A stretch of DNA of 21,347 nucleotides. Origin: an uncultured Clostridia bacterium (GTDB taxonomy: Bacteria; Bacillota; Clostridia; TANB77; CAG-508). Shown in pieces: positions 9,580 to 19,843 of this stretch. Location of the stretch: assembly GCA_947624405.1 (NCBI GenBank), contig CANQKB010000012.1:1-21347 (forward strand). The letters are read 5' to 3'. Position numbers and translations under genes: made by a program. The notes beneath the pieces are model-generated. The model did no database searches. It saw only the letters and a list, made by a program, of their open reading frames with translations, and was not told the DNA's origin. How positions within the stretch are numbered: position 1 is the first letter of the stretch; each line of letters begins with the position of its first letter.

Positions 9580-10027
9580 TTATACACCAGAAGAATTTGA
9601 TAATGCAAAAACACAAGTGATGAAATATATTTTATACAAGAAAAGAACAGAGAGTGAGGTAAGGACTAAATTTTGCCACACAATAGAAGAAAATATGCTA
9701 GATGATATTATAGAATATATAAAAGAAGCAGGCTACATAAATGATAAAGAATATATTAAAAAAATTGTGAATGAATATATGAATCTTAAAAGTATGTCAA
9801 TTAGAGAAATAAAAAATAAACTATATGATAAAGGAATATATGCAGATGAAATAGAAGATTACATAAGTGAAAATCAAGAAGTACTAGAAGAATATGAATT
9901 AAACTCAGCTAAAAAACTTGCTCAAAAGAAAAAAGGGGCAGATGAGCAAAAGATAAAAAATTATCTTTTTAGCAAGGGATTTGATATAGATGTAGTTGGG
10001 AAAGTATTAAATAGTAAAGAGGATTAG
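9572..10027 (+). CDS. recX: Regulatory protein RecX
   Basis: RecX binds RecA filaments and limits their extension. The 151-residue protein is made of the small three-helix repeats typical of RecX: LYKKRTESEVRTKF, YIKEAGYINDKEYIKKIVNEYMN, SIREIKNKLYDKGI and KIKNYLFSKGFDIDVVGKVL. ATG 9572 overlaps the recA stop, with GAGGAG at 9559-9564, so the two genes are translationally coupled. This fits the usual recA-recX operon. Confidence 0.88.
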   Translation: MSSYTPEEFDNAKTQVMKYILYKKRTESEVRTKFCHTIEENMLDDIIEYIKEAGYINDKEYIKKIVNEYMNLKSMSIREIKNKLYDKGIYADEIEDYISENQEVLEEYELNSAKKLAQKKKGADEQKIKNYLFSKGFDIDVVGKVLNSKED

Positions 10028-10090
10028 TAAAGATATGCATACTAAAAAAGTAATAAAGCTTGTTATATGTAAGTAGGAAGGAAGAGTACA

Positions 10091-10852
10091 ATGCCTAACA
10101 TCTTAGAGCTAGAAAGTAAAAAATTAAAAATAAAAATCGAGAATTTTGAAGGACCACTAGATTTGTTATGTCATTTAATAGATAAAAATAAAATGGACAT
10201 ATATGATATAAACCTTAGTGCTATAACAGAACAATATATAGATTACATAAACAAAATGGAAGAAGAAAAGTTATTAGTTAGTAGCGAATTTCTTGTTATG
10301 GCTTCAACACTTTTACTTATTAAATCAAAGAAACTTCTTCCAAATGCAGAAGGAAACGAAGAAGAAGAAATCACTGAAGAGGAATTAATAAGGAGAATTG
10401 TGGAATATAAAAAGTACAAAGAAATTTCAAAAAAATTAAAAGAAATGTACGAAGAATATTCTAATAGAGTATTTAGAATGGCAGAGCAAATAACGCTTCC
10501 AAAACAAACGTTAGATAGAGTTTTTGATAAGGAGATAATACCTACATTGTATCAAGAGGCTTATGAAAGATATAGTGTTAGAGAGAATGTAAATAAGGAT
10601 AATATAGAAAAAATTGCAATTAGAGATACATATACAGTAGCAAGTAAAGTAAAAGAAATATTTAGAGAATTAATTAGAAAACCTAAATTTATTTTTAATA
10701 AGATATATACTGTATCTAAGTGTAATGAGGCAGAAGTTGTTACAGCATTTACTGGATTACTTGAGTTGTCAAGAAGAAATAAAATAAAAACAGAACAGAA
10801 TGAAACATTTGGAGATATAGTAGTTGAAAAGAAGAAAAAAATAAGTGCTTAA
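10091..10852 (+). CDS. scpA: Segregation and condensation protein A (ScpA)
   Basis: ScpA is the kleisin subunit of the SMC-ScpAB condensin. The 253-residue protein opens with the ScpA signature FEGPLDLLCHLIDKNKMDIY (about residues 19-38), followed by ITEQYIDYI and FLVMASTLLLIKSKKLLP. The C-terminal winged-helix part, with FRELI and VVTAFTGLLELSRRNKI, is also present. ATG 10091 follows AGGAAGGAAG. An scpB gene, which usually follows directly, is absent from the next positions, so it must lie elsewhere. Confidence 0.9.
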   Translation: MPNILELESKKLKIKIENFEGPLDLLCHLIDKNKMDIYDINLSAITEQYIDYINKMEEEKLLVSSEFLVMASTLLLIKSKKLLPNAEGNEEEEITEEELIRRIVEYKKYKEISKKLKEMYEEYSNRVFRMAEQITLPKQTLDRVFDKEIIPTLYQEAYERYSVRENVNKDNIEKIAIRDTYTVASKVKEIFRELIRKPKFIFNKIYTVSKCNEAEVVTAFTGLLELSRRNKIKTEQNETFGDIVVEKKKKISA

Positions 10853-10924
10853 TTAATAATATATGTATAAAATTTACAAAAAATGGTAAAACTGGAAATA
10901 CAATAACGAAAAGAGATGTTGTGT

Positions 10925-11543
10925 ATGAAACTGGTTTTACTATTTTTTTGTATAATTTTGATTGTATTTTTAAGTGTATTATTTTCAAATGTTAGATTAA
11001 ATGTACAGCAATTTTATATATCAAATATAGAAAATGATAGAAAGATAAAAGATGTCAAAAAAAATTTTTTAATATATTTAGAATTATATCTGTTTGGAGC
11101 TGTAAAAATTGCAAAGTTTAAAGTAACAAAAAATAAATTGCAGAAGTTAAAAATAAAAGGAGACATAAAATCCTTAGAAAAAGATGCTTTTATGATAAAA
11201 GATTTGAAAATTATAGAAGACCTAAAAAAATTAAAGGCAAAAACTAAAAAAATCAATGTAGATATACAGGTAGGTACAGATAGTCTAAATTTAACGGTAT
11301 ATGTAGTTGCATTTGTTTCGACATTGATACGGAATTTTATTTTATAAAACAAATTGCAAGAATAATTATTTTTCTGTTTTGCCTTTGTATAATATTGGAA
11401 ATGTTATCAAAATTAACCTAGATTGTATAATAGATGTAAAAATAGTACATATTATTTATGTAATATATATTTTATTTAAGAAAGGAAGGAATGTAAATGA
11501 GCGAGCATCCGATAGAAGGTCTTATGATTACAGCTATGAATAG
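10925..11543 (+). CDS. DUF2953 (YtfI-like) protein, one +1 shift at CGG, overlaps ytfJ
   Basis: The uninterrupted frame ends at 11347 and would lack the C-terminal third of the family. Skipping C11330 of an in-frame CGG changes the reading to STLIGILFYKT and opens a further 70 codons containing YFSVLPLYNIGN and IIDVKIVHIIYV, which resemble the C-terminal part of DUF2953 proteins. The stop is at 11541-11543, inside ytfJ; the last part reads NERASDRRSYDYSYE. The 205-residue product has one N-terminal membrane segment (residues about 1-22). DUF2953 genes commonly stand just before ytfJ, so the context agrees. ATG 10925 is preferred (AAGAG nine bases upstream) over ATG 10916, which is too close to it. 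The function is unknown, possibly linked to sporulation through the neighbour. Confidence 0.75.
11330..11333 (+). other. CGG +1 site 4 (DUF2953 gene, Gly136)
   Basis: This in-frame CGG follows ATA. Skipping C11330 and reading GGA opens the conserved C-terminal part of the protein. The unshifted frame stops at 11345-11347. Inference is slightly weaker here because DUF2953 sequences vary. Confidence 0.8.
11404..11431 (+). promoter_or_regulatory. Possible promoter for ytfJ inside the DUF2953 gene
   Basis: TTATCA (11404-11409) and TATAAT (11426-11431) lie 16 bases apart, with a TG one base before the -10 hexamer. It would start a transcript about 60 bases before ytfJ. A+T-rich coding sequence gives such matches by chance, so confidence is limited. 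Confidence 0.35.
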
Positions 11544-12135
11544 TATTCAAGATATGATTGATGTAAATACAATAATAGGGGAACCAATAGAAACAAATAA
11601 TAATGTCGTAATAATCCCAATTTCAAAAGTATCGTTTGGATTTGCAGCTGGGGGAAGTGAATTTAAAGGAGAGACAGTCAATGAATATTCAAGAAAAGAA
11701 GAGGAGGAGCAAGTACAATATCGTTTGCCATTTGGTGGAGGAAGTGGAGCTGGAGTAAATATAAATCCTATTGCATTTTTAGTTGTACAAGCTAATAATG
11801 TAAAGTTGCTTCCAGTAAATCATGCATCGGCAGTAGATAAATTGTTAGATTATGTGCCAGAAGCAATAGATAAAGTAAATGCATTATTAAATAAACAAAT
11901 GCAAATGAAATGTGATGAAAACAAGAAGAAGAGTAACAAGGAGGAGGCAAAATCAAGTAATAAAGAACCTCAAAAAGAAGCTAGAACAGAGAAAACGTCA
12001 AGTACTATTTCAAAGCCTAAACCTAGAAGAGGACGTTCAAGAAATACTGAAACATACGAATACGAATATAACGAAGTACCAGAAGTAGATGATGTAGTTA
12101 CAGACGTAGATGAAATAGAAGATTTTGATGATTAA
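11497..12135 (+). CDS. ytfJ: Sporulation protein YtfJ (GerW family) with a charged tail
   Basis: The first 135 residues match the YtfJ/GerW family: SEHPIEGLMITAMNSIQDMI, DVNTIIGEPI, IIPISKVSFGFAAGGSEF and LPFGGGSGAGVNINPIAFLVV. In B. subtilis the protein is made in the forespore and is needed for normal germination. The C-terminal 75 residues are unusual: a basic Lys/Ser/Arg-rich stretch (with KPKPRRGRSRN), then a very acidic end (DDVVTDVDEIEDFDD). Usual family members are about 150 residues, this one 212. ATG 11497 follows AAAGGAAGGAA. The first 47 bases overlap the extended DUF2953 reading frame. The gene supports a spore-forming host. Confidence 0.88.
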   Translation: MSEHPIEGLMITAMNSIQDMIDVNTIIGEPIETNNNVVIIPISKVSFGFAAGGSEFKGETVNEYSRKEEEEQVQYRLPFGGGSGAGVNINPIAFLVVQANNVKLLPVNHASAVDKLLDYVPEAIDKVNALLNKQMQMKCDENKKKSNKEEAKSSNKEPQKEARTEKTSSTISKPKPRRGRSRNTETYEYEYNEVPEVDDVVTDVDEIEDFDD

Positions 12136-12233
12136 AGAATAGATGAATTATAGCAGAATAAAATTTAAACAAAGGATGAAGAACAATCCTACTTAGGTTG
12201 AACAATTTGTACGAAAAGATTTCGGAGGAATAT

Positions 12234-13333
12234 ATGATAATTGACATTGGGTATTTGAAAAAAGTGGGAAAAAGAATACTTACATTAGCATTTACTCTTA
12301 TTCGGTATATATTTAGCTTTCAAAATGGCTGTGTTTTACATGCCATTTTTGATTGCATTTATTATGGCTTTAATTATTGAACCAGTAATAAAGTGGATAA
12401 AAGAAAAAACAAAATTAACAAGAAAAATTAGTACAATTATTGTTTTGATTATAGTATTTGGAGTGATAATTGGGGGATTAATATGGGGAATAACAGCATT
12501 TATTGATGAAGGTGCAAATTTATTGAAAATGCTAAATGATTGTGTTGAAACAGGATATAGTTATATTTTAGGGTTATTAGATAAAATAAAATTAGATAGT
12601 TTTCAAATTTCAGATGAAGTTATAAATATCTTAAAAAATGCTTTATCAGAGTTTTTAAATAGAGTGGCTCGGTTTTCTTACTAATTTTTTAACATCTTTA
12701 TTATCAATGGTTACATCAGTTGCAACCATTGGTATTTATACAGTTATTACTATACTGGCTACATATTTTATATGTGCAGATAGGATATATATTTTAGATC
12801 AAATTGAACATCATTTACCAAAAGAATGGGTAAAAAGATTATCTCAAAATATACGCAAAATTTCTAAATTATTAGGAGGATATTTAAAAGCACAATTTAT
12901 ATTAATTGGTATAAATTTTATACTTGTATTAATTGGACTTTTTGCGTTTAATATGTTTGGGTTAAATGTTGAGTATCCATTGCTTATGGCTTTACTTATT
13001 GCTTTCGCTGATGCATTACCAATACTTGGTTCTGGTACAATTTTGATACCATGGGCTGTAATTAGCTCTACACAAGGAGATTTAAAGCTTGCAGGTTTTT
13101 TAATTGGACTTTATGTAATTATCACTGTAGTTAGACAACTTTTAGAACCAAAAGTTGTAAGTAATGAGATAGGTATACATCCAATTTTTACGTTAATTGC
13201 AATGTATACTGGATACAAAGTAATTGGAATTGCAGGGCTTATTTTTGGTCCAATCATTATTATCATTTTGAAGGTTGTGTTTGAAACTTTAATTGATAAG
13301 GGGATTGTAAAGACTTTGCTGGATAAAAAATAA
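12234..13333 (+). CDS. AI-2E family transporter (UPF0118), two +1 shifts at CGG
   Basis: AI-2E family proteins are polytopic membrane permeases; characterised members export autoinducer-2 or act as Na+/H+ antiporters, so the substrate here is unknown. ATG 12234 follows GGAGG at 12224-12228. The gene looks like three broken pieces. Skipping C12303 gives LIGIYLAFKMAVFYMPFLIAFIMA, the first membrane segments and the IEP motif (ALIIEPVIKWI). Skipping C12670 gives VAGFLTNFLTSLLSMVTSV. The rest has family features such as LLGGYLKAQF, FADALPILGSGTILIPWA and IGIHPIFTLIAMYTGYKVIG. The joined product has 365 residues, the usual length, with about eight membrane segments. Each break is repaired by one skipped C and nothing else. 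Confidence 0.88.
12303..12306 (+). other. CGG +1 site 5 (AI-2E permease, Gly24)
   Basis: This in-frame CGG follows ATT. Reading GGT after skipping C12303 gives LIGIYLAFK at the first membrane segment. Without the shift only about 49 residues would be made, stopping at 12380. Confidence 0.92.
12670..12673 (+). other. CGG +1 site 6 (AI-2E permease, Gly146)
   Basis: This in-frame CGG follows GCT. Reading GGT after skipping C12670 gives AGFLTNFLTSLL and joins the second and third pieces of the gene. The unshifted frame ends at 12684. Confidence 0.92.
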
Positions 13334-13378
13334 TTCAAAAAATGATATAATTTATTAATGAAGAATTAGTTAAAATGC

Positions 13379-13406
13379 TTGATTATCATAAAAAATATGG
13401 TACAAT
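13379..13406 (+). promoter_or_regulatory. Probable promoter of the ABC exporter operon
   Basis: TTGATT (13379-13384) and TACAAT (13401-13406) are 16 bases apart, with TGG directly before the -10 hexamer (an extended -10). A start near 13413 would give a leader of about 40 bases before the ATPase gene. Confidence 0.5.
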
Positions 13407-13453
13407 TTTATTATTACAATATAATGATTATATTAAAAAAGGGGTGTATCAAT

Positions 13454-14128
13454 ATGAGTATATTAGAAGTAAAAAATTTAAGTAAAATTTATGGAGAAAA
13501 GGACACAAAAACTGTTGCTGTAGACAATGTATCTTTTGAAGTAGAAAAAGGAGAATTTGTGGCAATAATTGGTGCTAGTGGAAGCGGAAAATCAACACTA
13601 TTGCATATGATAGGTGGGGTAGACAAGCCAACATCAGGAAATATTGAAATAAACGGAGTAGATGTTTATTCATTGAGTGAAGAAAAACAGGCACAGTTTA
13701 GAAGGAGGGAAGTAGCACTTATTTATCAATTCTATAATTTAATACCAGTGCTTAATGTAGAAGAAAACATGACATTACCGATTGATTTAGATAAAAAGCA
13801 AGTAGATAAACAAAAGTTAGAAGAATTAATACAAAAACTAGGGCTACAAGATAGAAGAAAAAATTTGCCAAATGAATTATCTGGAGGACAACAGCAAAGA
13901 GTTGCAATAGGAAGAAGTTTACTCCAAGAGCCAAAGATATTACTTGCAGATGAGCCAACAGGAAACTTAGATAGCCAAAATTCAAAGGAGATAATTGAGC
14001 TATTGAAAAAGTCAAACAAAGAATATAACCAAACAATAATACTTGTAACACATGATGAAAACATTGCAAAGGAGGCAGATAGAGTAATTACAATACAAGA
14101 TGGTAAAATAGTAAGAGATGAAAAATAA
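13454..14128 (+). CDS. ABC transporter ATP-binding protein (MacB/LolD type)
   Basis: This 224-residue ATPase drives the permeases encoded next. Walker A GASGSGKST is at about 40-48, the Q-loop region reads IYQFYNLIPVLNVEENM, the signature is LSGGQQQRVAIGRSL, Walker B is ILLADEPTGNLD and the H-loop is VTHDENIA. These sequences match the LolD/MacB/BceA group, which works with FtsX-type permeases to move lipids, lipoproteins or antimicrobial peptides at the membrane. ATG 13454 follows AGGGGTG. An upstream in-frame ATG at 13379 lies inside the proposed promoter. The first permease starts 14 bases after the stop. Confidence 0.93.
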   Translation: MSILEVKNLSKIYGEKDTKTVAVDNVSFEVEKGEFVAIIGASGSGKSTLLHMIGGVDKPTSGNIEINGVDVYSLSEEKQAQFRRREVALIYQFYNLIPVLNVEENMTLPIDLDKKQVDKQKLEELIQKLGLQDRRKNLPNELSGGQQQRVAIGRSLLQEPKILLADEPTGNLDSQNSKEIIELLKKSNKEYNQTIILVTHDENIAKEADRVITIQDGKIVRDEK

Positions 14129-14142
14129 AAAGGAGAAAATAT

Positions 14143-16972
14143 ATGCAAATCACAACAAAATTAACAATGGCATATTTAAAGAAAAATAAGAAAAGAACAC
14201 TAGGTACAATTTTTGCAGTAACCATTGTAACAATACTTATAACAATTCTACTTACGATTTTTTCGAGTTATCAGCATTTTAAAGAATATTTTATAAGAGA
14301 TAAAGGCAATTGGGAAGCGGAGTTTTTGTGCGTAAAATACAGTGATGCCTTAGAAATTGCAAAAGACGAAAATATCAAGGAAACTTCAATTTGGTATGAT
14401 TATGGATTATGTGATGAGAATTTAGGAGATACAAAAACAAGTTACACGAGGATTCATCTATGGGGATATGATGAAAACAAAATAAAAAATAGCGGATTTT
14501 ATCTTACAGAAGGAAGAATGCCAGAAAATTCTAACGAAATAGTAATTCCAGAAAAAGGACAAAATGGGTTTGAAGCTAATTTTAAAAGAGGAAAAAAGAT
14601 TGGCGATAAAATTGAGATGACTTTTGAAGGAGAGAAGAAAATATATACTATTGTTGGATTTGTGGAAGTAATAGAAGAAGGCACTCAAAGTAAAAACATT
14701 ATAGATGGAAAAGATATAAGAATAGGAGCAATAACATTTCTTGATACATCTGCATTAAAAGAGGAGACAATAGTTTATGCTGATGTTATTGCAAAGAATA
14801 AACGAAAAATTTATGAAACAGCACAAAAGCTAGAAAAAAATTTAAATCTTGCAGAAATTCAAAATATACGAAAAGTTACAATGATAAATAGGGATGAACT
14901 TGAAAAAGTAGAGCTAACTCCAGAAGAAAAGGCACTTGAAGAAGCTATGAATCAACTTATAGGGGCTATGGGAGGAAGTAGAATAGATAGGAGTGATCCA
15001 AATGTTTATGAAGAACCAATGCCTACAGACAAGGTTATATATAATGAAAAGCTCCTTGAAACAATAGGAATAACAACGGAAAATATTCAAGATTATGAAA
15101 TTATGAATATAGCAAAAACGTATAAAATTTATGTTATAGCAAGTTTTACATGTACTTTTGTAATTGCTTTAGCAGGTATTGTTCTCATTCTTACATCATT
15201 TACAATTACTTATAGAGAAAGAGTTACGGAGTTTGAAAGACTATCTTCACTTGGAATGAGTAATAGACAAAGAAGGATGATGTGTTTAAAAGAGGGTTTA
15301 ATTATTGGGACCTTTGGGATTATTATAGGAATACTAAGTGGTACTATCATGTCTGCCTTTATAATAAACATGGTCCAAAAAACTTTTGATAATTATATTC
15401 GCTACAGTATGTTTACTGAAACAATACATACTGCATTTACGATGTATTTCCCATTGCAAACGATGATAACAGTAGGAATAATCATATATATAAGTGTTGC
15501 AATTGCTACAATTTTACCATTAAGGAAGCTTAAAAAAATAGATATTGTTTCAGGAATAAAGGGAAATAGAAGAAAGAGATTAAAAAATAAAAAAACACCA
15601 TTTGTTATCTCGAAGTTATTTAAGCAAGAGGGAGTTTTGGCGTATAAGTATACGAAAAGAGAGAAAGCAAGACATGCCAATATGGTAACTTGCATAACTG
15701 TAAGTGTACTTTTGTTTTTAATTATAAATGGAATTGTTGGTAATTTCTTAGATAATGAAGATAAATTGACATATGATGACTATAAGATTAATTGTACTAT
15801 TGATTTAGTAGATAAAGTAACGAATTATTTAGATGAACATAATTTGGCAAGAGGATATTTTATACAAACTGATGCATTGTATTTTAAAGAAGGAACAAAG
15901 ACGAGTTATAGTGACTTTAAAGTTGAAGTGCCAAAGGAAAAAATATCAGATGTTATGCTTCAACTATTAAATGAAAATAAACAAAGTATGGGAGTAGGAA
16001 TTTCTTTTCCTGATTTAGATAAAATGTATTATTCAGGAGAAAGTTATAATTTTACCGTATTACCATATTACTTTAATGAAAAGGCATATAATGAAATACT
16101 TGAAAGGGTGGGACTTACAGAATTAAAGGAGAACGAATGTATATTAGTTAATAAAAGAACAGTTGAAAATTCAGCATTTGGAGACTCTGTTGAATTAACA
16201 AAATACGAAAAACGGGGACAGTATAACTGTTTCGGGTGTTAATAATATGAAAAGAGAGGATATATGTACATTGCAAATTGCAGGTATAATTGATAGTATT
16301 GAGCCATATGGAACAGAGCATTATACGGTTAGCGATTATACTGCGGGTTTTGTTTTATTATTAAGTAGAGATAGGTTGCAAAAGGAGATACAAAACGTAG
16401 TAAGTGGAAGTAATTTGACGACGAACATTTACATATCAACGGAAAATCCCAATGAAATTGAAAAGGAAGTAAAAGGAGGAATAGAAGAATTAGTAGACAG
16501 AGAAGAATCCTATATTAGTGGTGAAAACCTATTTCAGAAAAGAGAAGAAGAGGAGGCATTATCAAAAATTGTAAAGTTTTTACTTTACGGCTTAGAACTT
16601 ATTATTACAGTATTTTGTATGATGAATATATTTTACATAATATCAGCAAGTACCCTATTTAGAAAAAAAGATTTTGCCGTGCTAAAATCTATAGGAATGT
16701 CAGAAAAGCAAATAAATAAAATGCTAGCTTTAGAAGGAATTTTCTATGGCTTTAGTGGTCTTGTATTTGGAATCATATTTAGTTTTGCAATTTTAAAAAT
16801 AATAGGTCATTTTACGGTTGATGCAGAATTATATTTGTTTAAATTACCATTTATGAGTATTGTTTATGCTGTGGTCATTGTATATGCAATAATTGCACTT
16901 GCAATGATAAGTGCAAGGCGTAGAGTAAAAAATAGAAATATAATTGAAGATGTGAAGGATGAGAATATGTAA
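14143..16972 (+). CDS. FtsX/MacB-type ABC permease 1, one +1 shift at CGG
   Basis: The protein has the layout of duplicated FtsX permeases: an N-terminal membrane helix (about 19-40), a large extracellular domain, three helices (about 332-463), a further helix near 512-533, a second extracellular domain and three C-terminal helices. The zero frame ends at 16242. Skipping C16213 of an in-frame CGG gives LTKYEKGDSITVSGVNNM and continues to 16972 through the last three helices. Total length is 942 residues. The helix-flanking motif FERLSSLGMSNRQRR in the first half and FAVLKSIGMSEKQINK in the second are the usual FtsX coupling motifs. ATG 14143 follows AAAGGAGAA. It is a paralogue of the next permease and probably shares the ATPase. 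The substrate is unknown; no sensor kinase or regulator gene is in view. Confidence 0.88.
16213..16216 (+). other. CGG +1 site 7 (permease 1, Gly691)
   Basis: This in-frame CGG follows AAA. Skipping C16213 and reading GGG gives EKGDSITVSG, aligned with LKKGDIAQFE in the paralogue. It is the only one of the 11 sites read as GGG. The unshifted frame stops at 16240-16242. Confidence 0.92.
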
Positions 16973-16981
16973 ACAATGGTG

Positions 16982-17011
16982 GGGGGAGCTTTGTAATCCC
17001 CCTAAGTTTTT
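16982..17011 (+). terminator. Hairpin with short T run between the two permease genes
   Basis: GGGGGA (16982-16987) pairs with TCCCCC (16997-17002) around a nine-base loop, followed by TAAGTTTTT. It is a weak intrinsic terminator or attenuator, which could make permease 2 less abundant than the ATPase and permease 1. Confidence 0.55.
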
Positions 17012-17051
17012 AGTAAATGAATTGTTTTAATAAAAGGAAGTGATAAATATT

Positions 17052-19843
17052 ATGCAAATTACAACAAAATTAACAATAGAATATCTAAAGAAAAATAAGA
17101 AAAGAACATCTGTTACAATAACTACAATAGCTATTGTAACAATACTTATAACTATTTTATTTTCATTGATTTCAAGTTTTAGGCAATATATGGTTGATTT
17201 AGAAAGAAACGATAAAAACTGGGAAGCAGAGTTTATTGATATAAGATACAAAGATGCTCTTGAAATCGCAAAGACAAATAACATAAAAGAAATATCTATA
17301 TATTATGACTATGGATATTCGGTTGAAGATATAGGTAAATACGATATGGAAGAAAAAAGATTTAGTGAAGAAACAATGGCTCTTATATCAAAACATTTTT
17401 ATATGAGAGCATATGATGATAATGCAATAAAAAACGCAAATTTAAAATTGGAAAAGGGAAGATTACCAGAAAATTTAAACGAAATAGTGCTTACGGTATT
17501 TCAACCAGAATCATTCAAAGAAGATGGTAGTAGAGTACTAGCTTTTGATGTTGGAACTGAAATTGAGCTAACTTTTGAAGGCGAAAAGAAAACATATAAA
17601 GTTGTTGGATTAGTAGAAGCATTAGAAGAAGAAAATAGTAATTTTAATGCAGGACCAACTACACAAGGAGTAATTACGTACTTAGACGAGGATATGCTTT
17701 CAGATGATACAGCCGTCAATGTAAGAGTTTTAACAAATAATGTGAAAAAAGTAAAGAGTACAGCAGAAAGTATAGAAAACAAGCTAAACTTAAATGAATT
17801 ACCAAATAAAAATAGAGAAATTGAACAAGCGGAAAGTGAATTTATAACATCATTTAAAGAGAAAGTGGCAGAAGAAATGGGTACAACAATTACAGAAGAT
17901 GAAAAAGATAATACAGCAAAAGTTGTATATAATACTGATTTGTTAAGTTATGAATTTGTAACAGATGTTGATAATAAAGTCTTTATGACATTATTGTGTG
18001 TTGGAGGAAGCTTTACTCTTATAATTACTTTTGTTGCAATCATTGTAATATATACATCATTTAAAATGACGTATAATGATAGAATTAAGGAATTAGGAAT
18101 ACTTGCATCAGTTCGGAATGAATAAGAGCCAGAAAAGAAAAATGCTTTTTATGGGAAGTGTTATTTTAGGTACAATAGGAATAGGGTTAGGCATTGTACT
18201 TGGCATGATTTTATCTTTTATATTAATACAAGGTATGCAAATAGCATTAAATAACTTGGCAAATGACTATGTAAGTTTTAATATAAAGAGTAATTATTTT
18301 CATATTATAGCAAATGAGAAAGTAAAATTAAAAATGGTTATGTCAATACCAATGCTACTTATGGCTATTTTAATTATTTATGCAATAGTATTTGTATCTA
18401 GTATATTACCTATGAGAAAAATAAATAAAATTGCACCAATAGAGGCAATTAGAGGGAATAACATTATAAAAATAAAAAGAAAAAATATGAAAACAACAAA
18501 ATTTATACCAAACGTATTTAAAGAAGAAGGAACACTTGCGTGGAAAAATATAAAGAGGGAAAAATCAAAATATAGAACGATTGTAATGTCACTAACTTGT
18601 AGTATTGTCTTATTTCTTGTAGTTAGTAGTTTTATAACGAATTTATTTAAGTTTACAGATTGGAAATTGCAAGATTATAAATATGATTATTATTTGAGCT
18701 TTGTTCCGCGAGAGGAAATAGAGGAGATTTTAGATTTCTTAAATAAAGACAACATAATAAATAGTTATGTAGGTGTAACAGGAGCATTAAGTACTGATTC
18801 GTTTGCAGATCATATAATAGTACCTCAAGAAAAGATATCTAAAACAGTGAAAAAGGCAATAAAGTCAGGAGTAGATTTAGGTATAAATGAAAGTTTATTG
18901 CCAAATGGTGATTTAAAAATATCAACGTATCTACAATATGTTATAGGAGATGCATATCAAGAAATACTAAAAAAAGCGGGAGTAACAGAACTTAAAGAAG
19001 GAGAAATAATTATATCTAATACAGCAGTAAAAAAAGATTCAAAATATGGCGATAAGATAAATTATACGAATTTAAAAAAAGGCGATATTGCACAATTTGA
19101 AAAGCAAAATGGAGAAACTATAGAATATAAAATTGCAGGAGTTGTAGATGATTTTGTACCATATATACATGATGGACCTATTGCAATTAATAGAATAGAA
19201 GGAATACTAGGAGAAGAAGATTTAAAAAAAGAAGAAGATATAATAAATTCATCAGAAATTCCTATGATACCAATAAAATTTGATATCAGCATAGATACAG
19301 ATTATCCGGAGAAAATAGACGAAAGAATGAAAGAATTGAATGAAATACGTAAAAATGAAGGAAAAACTACTTTATATGGAAGAAATGGAGATGAAATTCA
19401 TACTTCTAATAAAACAGAAGAACTAAGCACAAGAGCGATATTACAAATTCCACTTTATGCTTTTGTACGGATTAATTTCATTGTTTAGTATTGTAAATAT
19501 ATTTAATATAATAACCTCAAGTATTGAACTTAGAAAAAGAGACTTAGCAGAACTTAAATCATTGGGAATGAGTGAAAAGCAGATAAATAAAATGTTATTT
19601 TTAGAAGGAATTTTTTACGGAATAGACTCTATTGTTTATGGTGCTTTAATTAGTTTGGTAATTTTATATGTGATGTATTTGATAATGATAGATACAACAG
19701 TCTATGCGTTTAAATTCCAAGTAGTAAATATGCTACTTGCTATAGTTGCAGTATATTTAGTTATATTTATAGCAATGTTTTTTGCTAAAAAGAAAAATGC
19801 AAAAAATAACATAATTGATGTGATAAGAAATGAAAATATATAG
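17052..19843 (+). CDS. FtsX/MacB-type ABC permease 2, two +1 shifts at CGG
   Basis: This is a paralogue of the preceding permease. It starts almost identically (MQITTKLTIEYLKKNKKRT) and has the same 1+3+1+3 helix layout. ATG 17052 follows AAGGAAG at 17034-17040; the GTG at 17040 is less likely. The gene appears in three pieces. Skipping C18114 gives LGILASVGMNKSQKRKMLF, matching LSSLGMSNRQRRM of permease 1. Skipping C19468 gives YAFVGLISLFSIVNIFNI at the first helix of the C-terminal FtsX domain. The joined protein has 929 residues and ends at a TAG at 19841-19843. The CGG positions do not correspond to that in permease 1. Its partner ATPase is probably the one at 13454. Confidence 0.88.
18114..18117 (+). 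other. CGG +1 site 8 (permease 2, Gly355)
   Basis: This in-frame CGG follows GTT. Skipping C18114 and reading GGA restores the SVGM of the FtsX coupling motif. The unshifted frame stops after two more codons (18123-18125). Confidence 0.94.
19468..19471 (+). other. CGG +1 site 9 (permease 2, Gly806)
   Basis: This in-frame CGG follows GTA. Skipping C19468 and reading GGA restores the seventh-helix sequence FVGLISLFSIVN. The unshifted frame stops at 19486-19488. Confidence 0.93.

Noticed and set aside
12160..12200. Inverted repeat AGGAT/ATCCT before the AI-2E gene as a terminator
   Set aside because: The stem is only five base pairs and no T run follows.
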